From: Candidatus Zixiibacteriota bacterium | GTDB taxonomy: Bacteria; Zixibacteria; MSB-5A5; GN15; JACZUZ01 | Assembly: GCA_022572905.1 (NCBI GenBank) | Contig: JACZUZ010000124.1 | Span: forward strand, 1-6,359 | DNA: 6,359 bases | Direction of reading: 5' to 3' | In this document: piece after piece, positions 1-5,884 of the stretch | How the letters are laid out: every line of letters begins with the position of its first letter | How positions within the stretch are numbered: the stretch's first letter is position 1 | Notes under the pieces: generated by a model | Seen by the model: the letters and a program-made list of their open reading frames with translations, nothing else | Databases searched by the model: none | What the model was told of the DNA's origin: nothing | Position numbers and translations under genes: made by a program

Positions 1-224
1 AGAGAACGCAAAATACGTTAAGAATCTGGACATCTAGTCTGGCTCTGCATAGCTGCACCTGAATTGTTCGCGGACGCTTGGCGCTCAAGGTCGAGTCATA
101 CAGCGGACATGAACGTAAGAATTTTCCCGCGCAAATTTTCACTGTGAAGTGGGTTCATTTGTTGTAGCCCAAATCTCACCCGTGACTACCAGGTTTGGCG
201 GAGAAAATTCAATCCTTGATACAA
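1..224. other. left flank without a recognisable gene
   Basis: No convincing coding region is visible here. All three forward frames meet stops within the first 60 bases (for example taa at 19-21), and no reverse frame gives a sensible protein. An 11-base odd palindrome (ttcac-t-gtgaa, 138-148) is the only local symmetry I noted and is too short to call an operator. The stretch may contain the promoter of the broken TPR gene that begins at 225, but no -35/-10 pair with acceptable spacing stood out. Confidence 0.5.
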
Positions 225-743
225 ATGACATCTGACATCAAGATATTTCCTGACCTCCATGATCTCTGGGATTACAATGATCCGGCGGCCAGTCGCTCAA
301 AACTCGAAGAAAATAGCGGTTTCAGGCATGGCCGAACAGCATAGAGAGTATTCTCTTGAACTACAAACACAGATAGCCAGAACATACGGACTCGAGGCTA
401 ACTTCAAGAAGGCGCATGAAATTCTCGATTCGGTTGAAAAAACTTGAGCGACGGCAATTCTCTAGTCAGAGTCAGGTATTATCTCGAACGTGGCAGAACC
501 TATCAATCCTCAGGCGAAGTTGAAAAGTCATATGAGCTATTTTCTGACGCTTTCGCGATTAGCGAAGAGATGGAGCTGGATTTCTATGCCATCGACGCCG
601 CCCATATGTTTGCTCTCGCCTACACCGAACTTTCCAAAGATATTTGGCTAGCACGAAATGAATCCGCGCGATTGAAGCGAATTAAGAGACTCGGAGAATT
701 CGGCGAATCAACGCTTGGAGTGAATAAGGAATCAGGGAATTAA
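225..743 (+). pseudogene. frameshifted tetratricopeptide-repeat protein remnant
   Basis: Three pieces in two frames together read as the N-terminal part of a TPR protein. Piece 1 starts at ATG 225 and includes DLHDLWDYNDPAAS, an opening I associate with a family of roughly 300-residue cytoplasmic TPR proteins. In that frame a TAG stops it at 342-344. Piece 2 lies one frame on (about 313-442) and reads YSLELQTQIARTYGLEANF then KKAHEILDSVEK, a typical TPR helix pair. Piece 3 returns to the first frame (444 onward) with VRYYLERGRTYQSSGEVEKS and DFYAIDAAHMFAL. Removing one A at 309-314 and adding one A at 437-442 joins all three without a stop. After about 620 the family resemblance is lost, and the frame ends at TAA 741-743. 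In another frame, RAIEAN at 665-682 is a weak hint of a third shift. No strong ribosome site precedes 225. The gene converges on the minus-strand series, 5 nt between stops. It could be real decay or base-calling error in A-runs. Any partner or function is unknown. Confidence 0.75.
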
Positions 744-748
744 TCAGC

Positions 749-1222
749 TCAAGATTTCTTGTTGGCGGCCTTGCGCCAGTCGAAATTTTTAATTTCATCA
801 GGATATTCTACTTTTGGCCGGGAAATTCCCAACCAGCGCTGATACCAGTTCCATTTCTTGCGTTCGCCTTTCAGGAACTTGCGAATCATCTTTTCTCTAA
901 GGCCCGCTAAAGCTTCATATTTTTCAATCTTTAGAATAAGATTTTCAACGTTGGAGCGTCTTTCCATCGCCTGACGAAGTATGTCATATTCTTTGAAATT
1001 GAAAAACATCTCCAATATCGGCTCAAAGATCGGGCCGAAAAATACCATCCCCTGTGACGCAACATAATTCATCGGCTTAAACGACTCGAGATAAAGAATC
1101 CCAACCGGCGCCATGCGCCACTCGACAACTTTCTGCGCGAGTTTATCCAGGACCCGATCTTCATCTTCGGGAATCTGCTCAGGTTCACTCGACTCGAGAG
1201 CGCTGTTTCCAAAGAGTCCCAT
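749..1222 (-). CDS. conserved-looking hypothetical protein, 157 residues
   Basis: I do not recognise a named family. The protein has a short acidic N-terminus (residues 11-23), then a mixed segment DKLAQKVVEWRMAPVGILYL (26-45) and a hydrophobic, aromatic stretch (about 52-78, rich in Phe and Met). This is followed by a charged helical region (79-118) and a strongly basic Trp-rich tail (119-157, including KKWNWYQRW). The hydrophobic part is broken by Pro and Glu and does not look like a classic membrane helix, so a soluble or peripheral protein is as likely as an integral one. The ATG is supported by AAGAG (1232-1236 on the plus strand) 9 nt upstream, inside the end of the preceding gene. Only 5 nt separate it from the two-helix membrane protein upstream, so the two are probably co-translated and may work together. 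It is the last gene of the minus-strand series. Confidence 0.8.
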   Translation of the reverse strand: MGLFGNSALESSEPEQIPEDEDRVLDKLAQKVVEWRMAPVGILYLESFKPMNYVASQGMVFFGPIFEPILEMFFNFKEYDILRQAMERRSNVENLILKIEKYEALAGLREKMIRKFLKGERKKWNWYQRWLGISRPKVEYPDEIKNFDWRKAANKKS

Positions 1223-1227
1223 AATGT

Positions 1228-1695
1228 TTAGCTCTTGTTGTCCTGCTGGGCGCTAATTTCGTTCAATTCTGATTCTAGCCTCGCCCGAATGAACTCCACA
1301 ATCTGTTCGCGATTGTCTGTGAATGTAATATACAATCCACGAAAACTCTCCAATCGCGATGGTCCCATGAACGGGGAAAGGAGCGCTCCGTTTCGGTCGG
1401 GATACATGGATCGATAACGACTCCACTTGTGAGTTACGTTTGTCGTAATAGTTTTTACGCTTATTCCATCACGATCAAGCTTATACCGGGTCGGAAAAAA
1501 GAATCGGCCCAACGAGAGAAACAACACCACTCCCCCCAAAAGCCCAAAACCCGGCGAGTCCATAAAGTATCCGCAAAGAATGGCGCTTGCAATCACCGAA
1601 CCGATGGCGAGGATTGACTTATAATAGGATTGTTTCAAGGGATGAGAAACCCATTCGAATGTTATTGTTTTGTCTTTCCGGACTGAATCGTTCAT
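1228..1695 (-). CDS. small membrane protein with PH-like C-terminal region
   Basis: This 155-residue protein has a charged cytoplasmic-type N-terminus (1-25), two hydrophobic helices (about 26-43 and 47-66) joined by a very short turn containing MDSPGFG, and then a soluble domain (67-142). That domain opens with FFFPTRYKLDRDGISVKT, ends in a predicted amphipathic helix (REQIVEFIRARLESEL), and has strands between. Two helices followed by this strand-rich module and a final helix resemble bacterial PH-domain membrane proteins of the YdbS type. That is an inference from layout, not a motif match. No catalytic residues are evident. The start is the ATG at 1693-1695; no good Shine-Dalgarno is visible before it. 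It sits 60 nt after the 75-residue gene and 5 nt before the 157-residue gene. A role in the envelope is plausible but unproven. Confidence 0.8.
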   Translation of the reverse strand: MNDSVRKDKTITFEWVSHPLKQSYYKSILAIGSVIASAILCGYFMDSPGFGLLGGVVLFLSLGRFFFPTRYKLDRDGISVKTITTNVTHKWSRYRSMYPDRNGALLSPFMGPSRLESFRGLYITFTDNREQIVEFIRARLESELNEISAQQDNKS

Positions 1696-1755
1696 AATAT
1701 TTGGCGCTATTATTCTAACTGACAGATAGCAAGAAAGCCGGAGAGTGTTTCGTCA

Positions 1756-1983
1756 CTAAGATGAAGCAGTGTCGGAAGTGCGGTATCTTTCTTTACGCAC
1801 TTTTTCCATCATATCCAACAATTCCTTGGGTTCAAAAATTTTCTTTTCGATCAGAAGACGCGCCAGCGCTTCCTGTGAAAGATTATTTGACAGAACCAAC
1901 TCATCATATGTTACATCTCGAGTCTGATCGCCAGCCTGTATTGTCAGCGCAACGCGCGACTTGTCCGCTTTGTCATCTGTCAA
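1756..1983 (-). CDS. small hypothetical protein, 75 residues, TTG start
   Basis: This is a small charged soluble protein that I cannot name. Residues 12-30 look like beta strands (VALTIQAGDQTRDVTYDELV). Residues 36-68 look like two helices, with QEALARLLIEKKIF, then a turn EPKEL, then LLDMMEKVRKERYR. The tail is Ser/Thr rich. The first usable start is TTG at 1981-1983: an in-frame TAG lies two codons upstream (1987-1989), and the next in-frame ATGs fall deep inside the protein. The segment GTTGAGAATAG just upstream could serve as a weak ribosome site. The gene follows larE after 50 nt on the same strand. An 88-codon frame on the other strand covers the same bases, but the minus-strand reading has the more natural amino-acid composition and fits the gene order. 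Confidence 0.7.
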   Translation of the reverse strand: MTDDKADKSRVALTIQAGDQTRDVTYDELVLSNNLSQEALARLLIEKKIFEPKELLDMMEKVRKERYRTSDTASS

Positions 1984-2033
1984 AATCTATTCTCAACTTT
2001 CTAACAGTATTACCACGCAAGAATTAATCAATC

Positions 2034-2927
2034 TCAGGAGTCAAGCATGTTCGACGAACCCATTCTGTAACCTTCAAGGTCCAGAGCCACATATCTGAAC
2101 CCGGCTTTCTTTACACAGTTTATTACATCATCATTGACTATCGGATCAGCGAGCTTGCTCTGATCTTTCGGAGTCAATTCCAATCTTGCCAGCTCGTTGT
2201 GGTAGCGAACTCTAAAGCCAGAGAAGCCAAGCTTCCTGAGGGCCGTTTCCGCTCTGTCTATCATAGTCAGAGCCTCTCTGGTTATTTTGACTCCATGCGG
2301 TATACGCGAACTCAGGCATGGCGAAGCCGGTTTTTCGGAAATCGACAGCCGAACCAAACGACAAATCTCACGCGCAGTTGGTTTGTCTATTTGCGCTTTG
2401 AGCAAAGGAGAGAAAACGTTCATTTCCTCTGCCGCCTGGCGGCCGGGTCTGAAGTCGCCCATGTCTGAAAGATTCAAGCCGTCGAAGACAGTCCCGAAAT
2501 TTACTTCCGCTCTGACTTTTTCAATTTCTTGATAAAGTTCGCTTTTGCAAAAATAACATCGTCTGGAACTGTTTTCGTAATATCCGGCTATTTCCATTTC
2601 TTTAGTACTTATAAAGCGATGAGCGTTTCGGGGCAGCCCAATTTCTTTTATGAATTCCTCAACGGCGGTTTTTTCATCCACTGGAAATGAAGGCGAGACG
2701 GATGTTACCGCCAATGTATTCTCCGCTCCCAGGGCCTCCCGAGTTGCCCAGAGGACCAGACTCGAATCAAGTCCGCCGCTAAAAGCGACCACAGCAGATT
2801 TCTTGTCCGAGATTATTGAGAGCAGGTCATCGCGCTTAGTTCTGGCATAAGATTCCGCCTTGTCTTCCGACTCGGATTCTGTTGTCAATGGCTTGGGCGT
2901 CACCGGAGATGTCACTTGCGATTTCAT
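2034..2927 (-). CDS. larE: ATP-dependent sulfur transferase LarE (PP-loop), three-cysteine type
   Basis: LarE puts sulfur into pyridinium-3,5-biscarboxylate mononucleotide during synthesis of the nickel-pincer nucleotide cofactor of lactate racemase and related enzymes. It is cytoplasmic. The PP-loop AVVAFSGGLDSSL lies at 45-57. FDGLNLSDMGDFRPGRQAA (148-166) and EKPASPCLSSRIPHG (198-212) are the signature blocks of the family. Cys204 in the latter matches the position of the sulfur-donating cysteine of the Lactiplantibacillus enzyme. RRCYFCKSE (122-130) adds a CxxC (Cys124, Cys127), the pattern of LarE proteins that hold a [4Fe-4S] cluster on three cysteines and need not sacrifice a residue. 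The protein is 297 residues, with an extra Ser/Thr/Glu-rich N-terminus of about 25 residues before the usual start of the fold. The ATG overlaps the upstream stop as ATGA, which supports this start and suggests translational coupling. No larB, larC or larA is in the window. Confidence 0.93.
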   Translation of the reverse strand: MKSQVTSPVTPKPLTTESESEDKAESYARTKRDDLLSIISDKKSAVVAFSGGLDSSLVLWATREALGAENTLAVTSVSPSFPVDEKTAVEEFIKEIGLPRNAHRFISTKEMEIAGYYENSSRRCYFCKSELYQEIEKVRAEVNFGTVFDGLNLSDMGDFRPGRQAAEEMNVFSPLLKAQIDKPTAREICRLVRLSISEKPASPCLSSRIPHGVKITREALTMIDRAETALRKLGFSGFRVRYHNELARLELTPKDQSKLADPIVNDDVINCVKKAGFRYVALDLEGYRMGSSNMLDS

Positions 2928-4804
2928 TCTGTGAGTTCGCCCGCGTTGGCATGGCTGGAAAATTGAATAGGTGTTGGTCGCGAGCCATCGAGTGTGTAGA
3001 GCGGCAACGCGTTGTTTACGCGACGCTCCCCAAAGGAAATATCTCCAGACGCGCCACGATATATTTTCATTTCGTTCATAAACTTCAACATGCGCTGGGG
3101 AGATTTGGCTCCGGTTCTTATTCCGGCGGAGATTATGTTGATGGCGTCAAATGACAACGACGCCAGCCGCTTTGGCTTTTCGTCATACTTCAGACGGTAC
3201 AATTGAGCGAACATGCTCTGCTCGACGCGCGTTTCATTCAATATGCTGGCTGATGAAAAAATCACGTCTTTCCAGTTCTGGAGATTAAGTTCACGCACAG
3301 ACTGCGACGACCAACCGTCGGTACCCAAAACTGTAGTTTTGATATTGTAGAAGTTTAGCTGGGGAAGAATTAGTTTTAGATGTCCGGAAGTGGCCGGAGC
3401 GAAGACACATCCCAACTCAACCGGAATCTCTTTCCATCTGAGTGTGTCGCCACTTTCGTCAATCATTATTGCATCTTTGTCATATCCCCATAGAAAGCGA
3501 TCTTTTATAGCGCGGCAAAAACCGCCAAAATCGGTGGAGCTTTTCGGGAAAATTGAGCTTGCGACAATTTCACCGCCCAACTCTTCAAATCTTTTTATAA
3601 AAGATTCGGCCATATGTTTTTCAACTGGACTGTTCGGGGCAATTACCGCCGCGTTTGAAACAGGTAGCTCCAGAAATGCGTATTCGGCCAACTGGCGACC
3701 GATAATTTCAGGAGAGGCGGTCAAAAAAAACATTGCTTCTGAAAGCTGTGATAGTCCGGATTCAGACGCAACCGGGGCTATGACCGGAAGTTCTGTGTAG
3801 TAAATAGTAGCCGAAACACTAACCGCTTCCTCGGATGTAAGCGGGCCAATCATTGCAGTCGCGCCGGACTCGGAAGCCTCCTGCGCAATAAGCGCCGATC
3901 TAATCGGATCACCCTCTGTGTCGCGAATTTCTAATCTGAAGTTCAGCGCATTGTCTCTTTTGAGGCGCTCGATGGCGAGCTCAATTCCGCGCTGAATCAG
4001 CTCGCCATATTCTTGAAGTTTGCCCGACAATGGAACAGCTAGATAAATAAGCGGAGCGTTTCCGTTGCCGTCTATGTTTTGAGACCAGTTTAAGCTCCCG
4101 ACAATAATCTCCAAGTCCCTTCGTGTCTCCCTGTCTATAGAATTTATGATATCCGGGGAAACTTTTAAATCGGCATTATTGTCAAGAAGAATAGTCAGTG
4201 ATTTAAGGGATAGCTCATCCAGATCGGCGCTGGAAGAGCCAGCGTATGCCAGTACGTAACTATCCGCGGCTTTGTTTTTGTTGTCTTCACGAAAATGAAT
4301 ATTTCCGAGAAAAAGATTCGCGTATGGAGCAAGGGGATTCTGAGAAAAGCGTTTTATCAGACGGCTAAAGTCGTCTTTTGCTTTATTCAAATCATCGAGA
4401 TGATAATATGCGCGTCCGCGAAAATATACCCAGCGTGGAACGCGCGGAGATTCAGGGCGAATGTCCAGAAGTCGAGTGAATATCTCAGTAGCGGCGGAGA
4501 AATCGGCGTTGTCGAAACTGTTTTCGGCCTGAGTTTCTCGCTGGGTTAGTCCCGTTTCCTGGGCGCTTAAAAAATTAACCGAGCCAGCGATCAATAACGC
4601 GAGTATCGATACGCATAAATACTTTGAGAATATCAAGAGCTTCGAGAATCTCGCAAGATTCGAGAATCCAAAGCGGTCGGCGTAGCTCCGCGAGATTTTT
4701 GAAATGTACAAGCGGCGCTGGGATTGGGGGGGCCGGGGACGCTGTTGGCGCTGGGGCCGCTGGATGAGATCCTGATGGGAATATCCGTTTCCGCTTGCTC
4801 TCAT
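2924..4804 (-). CDS. exported TPR plus periplasmic-binding-fold protein (LivK/LpoA-like)
   Basis: The C-terminal two thirds (about 250-615) is a type I periplasmic binding fold of the branched-chain amino acid receptor class (Peripla_BP_6). It begins APLIYLAVPLSGKLQEYGEL (250-269), has the typical RGIELAIERL helix (272-281) and IRDTEGDP (293-300), then GATAMIGPLTSEEA (314-327) and PVIAPVASESG (340-350). Residues 90-190 are helical repeats of TPR type (AENSFDNADFSAATEIFTRL; VYFRGRAYYHLDDLNKAKDD). This architecture is shared with penicillin-binding-protein activators such as LpoA, so a periplasmic role in peptidoglycan synthesis, or ligand sensing, is inferred. A hydrophobic segment (63-79) with LSA-QET suggests signal peptidase I cleavage after residue 81; there is no lipobox. 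The 60 residues before it are unusual (Gln/Pro/Arg-rich) and the true start may be an in-frame TTG at residue 57 or 32. The ATG lies 8 nt after the upstream stop, with no clear ribosome site. The 3' end overlaps larE by ATGA. Confidence 0.85.
   Translation of the reverse strand: MRASGNGYSHQDLIQRPQRQQRPRPPQSQRRLYISKISRSYADRFGFSNLARFSKLLIFSKYLCVSILALLIAGSVNFLSAQETGLTQRETQAENSFDNADFSAATEIFTRLLDIRPESPRVPRWVYFRGRAYYHLDDLNKAKDDFSRLIKRFSQNPLAPYANLFLGNIHFREDNKNKAADSYVLAYAGSSSADLDELSLKSLTILLDNNADLKVSPDIINSIDRETRRDLEIIVGSLNWSQNIDGNGNAPLIYLAVPLSGKLQEYGELIQRGIELAIERLKRDNALNFRLEIRDTEGDPIRSALIAQEASESGATAMIGPLTSEEAVSVSATIYYTELPVIAPVASESGLSQLSEAMFFLTASPEIIGRQLAEYAFLELPVSNAAVIAPNSPVEKHMAESFIKRFEELGGEIVASSIFPKSSTDFGGFCRAIKDRFLWGYDKDAIMIDESGDTLRWKEIPVELGCVFAPATSGHLKLILPQLNFYNIKTTVLGTDGWSSQSVRELNLQNWKDVIFSSASILNETRVEQSMFAQLYRLKYDEKPKRLASLSFDAINIISAGIRTGAKSPQRMLKFMNEMKIYRGASGDISFGERRVNNALPLYTLDGSRPTPIQFSSHANAGELTE
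4641..4668. repeat. 10-bp direct repeat ttcgagaatc in a leader-coding region
   Basis: The decamer ttcgagaatc occurs at 4641-4650 and 4659-4668, an 18-nt period that keeps the reading frame. The related ctttgagaat lies just to the left, at 4622-4631. The repeats encode the FSNLARFSKLLIFSK segment just before the hydrophobic core of the signal sequence, so they create a small Phe-Ser repeat in the protein. An imperfect hairpin (gaatct-cgca-agattc, 4646-4661) spans the same bases. It may be a simple local duplication. Confidence 0.6.
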
Positions 4805-4812
4805 TTAGGTTT

Positions 4813-5316
4813 CTATAGAGTGTACTTGCCGAAATCTTCAGGGTTTATCTTTTTCAATCTTTCGGCGAGCGATTCCGGGTCGTTAGTGAGATTCATCTTC
4901 TCAGCCTGGGAGCGCAATTCACCCTCAGCGAGGTGGAATAACTCTTCGGCGACATAGATCGGGGCTTTGAACTTCAGGGCCATGGCGATGGAATCAGATG
5001 GTCGCGCGTCGATTTGAAAATAGTTCGAATCATGACTTAAAGTCAGCGTTGCGTAGAATGTTTGATCTCGCAAATCAGTAATGTCGACCCTTGTGACAAC
5101 CGTTTCCAAAGTTTCTAGAGCGGTCTTCAAGAGATCATGTGTCATCGGGCGTGACGCATTGAGCTTTGACAACTCCATAGCGATCACCCAGGCCTCGCTG
5201 TGGCCAATCCAGATAGGCAGAACTTTATCCTGTCCTTCCGGTGAGAGCACCACTACGGGAGATTTGGTGTTTGCGTCAAGAGCAATACTGCTGACTGTCA
5301 CGGGAATCATTTTCAT
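4813..5316 (-). CDS. bifunctional nuclease family protein (BFN, DUF151)
   Basis: This 167-residue protein matches the BFN/DUF151 domain (Pfam PF02577) from end to end. Conserved blocks are LPIWIGHSEAWVIAMEL (33-49), RPMTHDLL (56-63) and DARPSDSIAMALKFKAPIYV (103-122). The C-terminal NPEDFGKYTL (158-167) is the usual end of bacterial members. The name comes from plant homologues reported to have DNase and RNase activity. The activity and substrate of bacterial members are much less certain, so the name should be read as a family label. It is probably cytoplasmic, with no signal or membrane segment. The ATG at 5314-5316 is followed by a second ATG two codons later. Neither has a Shine-Dalgarno sequence. 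The gene lies 24 nt after rplI in the same frame, so translation may depend on ribosomes finishing rplI. Confidence 0.92.
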   Translation of the reverse strand: MKMIPVTVSSIALDANTKSPVVVLSPEGQDKVLPIWIGHSEAWVIAMELSKLNASRPMTHDLLKTALETLETVVTRVDITDLRDQTFYATLTLSHDSNYFQIDARPSDSIAMALKFKAPIYVAEELFHLAEGELRSQAEKMNLTNDPESLAERLKKINPEDFGKYTL

Positions 5317-5340
5317 ATCGCTAAAAGAGAGATCACAAAA

Positions 5341-5790
5341 TCACTCCGGTTTCTTTACGACCCACAACTTCAGGTTGGCTACAACATCGGTCTCAATTTT
5401 CACCGGAACGCTATACACACCCAGCGATTTGATATGCTCTGCTAAGTCGATATTGCGTTTGTCGATTGTGATACCCTGTTCTTCCAGAAGATCAGAGATG
5501 TTCTGCGCGGTGATAGATCCGAATAACTTCTCGTCCTCACCAACATTGACTTCGGCCGTAATCGAGATTTTCTCAATTCTATCCTTAATCAACTCGGCGC
5601 CGCGCCGCTTTTTCTTATCGCGAATCTCCTTCTGCATTTTTACTTCGCCGATAGACTGGAGATTTCCTTTTGTGGCTGGAATAGCCAGATTTCGAGGAAT
5701 CAGGAAATTGCGGGCATAGCCAGACTTGACCTCAATTGTGTCTCCGGTTGCTCCGCGTCCTTCGATATCGTCTCGTAGAATAACTTTCAT
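5341..5790 (-). CDS. rplI: 50S ribosomal protein L9
   Basis: L9 binds 23S rRNA near the base of the L1 stalk and helps keep the reading frame. The 149-residue length is normal. The N-terminal RNA-binding domain carries the L9 signature GATGDTIEVKSGYARNFL (13-30) followed by IPRNLAIPAT, with Asn where Gly or Lys is common. A long charged connecting helix runs over about 41-75. The C-terminal domain shows EKLFGSITAQNISDLLEEQG (87-106), IDKRNIDL (109-116) and IKSLGVYSVPVKI (120-132). The ATG is fixed by a good Shine-Dalgarno. It follows a DUF2232-type gene by 94 nt, an arrangement seen beside the rpsF-rpsR-rplI cluster in several bacterial groups. The other ribosomal genes would be expected beyond the right edge. 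Confidence 0.98.
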   Translation of the reverse strand: MKVILRDDIEGRGATGDTIEVKSGYARNFLIPRNLAIPATKGNLQSIGEVKMQKEIRDKKKRRGAELIKDRIEKISITAEVNVGEDEKLFGSITAQNISDLLEEQGITIDKRNIDLAEHIKSLGVYSVPVKIETDVVANLKLWVVKKPE

Positions 5791-5801
5791 ATTCGTTTTA
5801 T

Positions 5802-5807
5802 CTCCTT
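5802..5807 (-). promoter_or_regulatory. ribosome binding site of rplI
   Basis: The minus strand reads AAGGAG here, 11 nt before the ATG of rplI (GGAAAGGAGATAAAACGAAT then ATG). It is the strongest Shine-Dalgarno match that I found in the window. The next two genes downstream lack any comparable site. Confidence 0.8.
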
Positions 5808-5842
5808 TCCTAAGATAGCCATTTGATATTTAGTTTGTCCAG

Positions 5843-5860
5843 CGCTATTCACGCTATTCA
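5843..5860. repeat. perfect 9-bp tandem duplication upstream of rplI
   Basis: The unit cgctattca occurs twice in direct contact (5843-5851, 5852-5860), in the 94-nt gap between the DUF2232 gene and rplI. On the transcribed minus strand it reads TGAATAGCG twice. It lies 53-70 nt upstream of the rplI start. It could be a chance duplication or a pair of binding half-sites; nothing else in the sequence decides this. Confidence 0.5.
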
Positions 5861-5884
5861 CATCGATGAATTTCCGGTCGGGTC

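Noticed and set aside
138..148. Palindrome ttcac-t-gtgaa upstream of the TPR remnant
   Set aside because: Five-base arms are expected by chance in this length, and it is about 80 nt from the presumed start with no promoter boxes beside it.
259..447. A separate 62-residue protein starting at ATG 259
   Set aside because: Its first 18 residues are an out-of-frame reading of the N-terminal block that makes better sense in the frame starting at 225. Only the part after about 313 belongs to the TPR protein.
1761..2027. Plus-strand 88-codon frame with CRKCG and CPLCH, resembling a two-CxxC zinc protein
   Set aside because: It lies exactly opposite the 75-residue minus-strand gene, has no ribosome site, and the two CxxC pairs are about 70 residues apart in a sequence with no domain-like pattern. 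The minus-strand reading fits the operon better.
3390..3800. Plus-strand 136-codon open frame antisense to the exported protein gene
   Set aside because: It is a shadow of the binding-fold coding sequence, with no ribosome site and no recognisable motif.
4646..4661. Hairpin gaatct-cgca-agattc as a terminator
   Set aside because: It is only six pairs, AT-rich, has no T-run after it on either strand, and lies inside a coding region.
5081..5719. Plus-strand 212-codon open frame antisense to rplI and the BFN gene
   Set aside because: It spans two clearly genuine genes on the other strand, and its translation is Ser/Thr/Ile/Phe-rich, the usual mirror of such genes. There is no domain signature.
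5812..5841. Promoter-like TGGACA, 18 nt, TATCTT on the minus strand before rplI
   Set aside because: The boxes and spacing are acceptable, but transcription would start near 5805, inside the AAGGAG ribosome site, leaving rplI without a usable leader.
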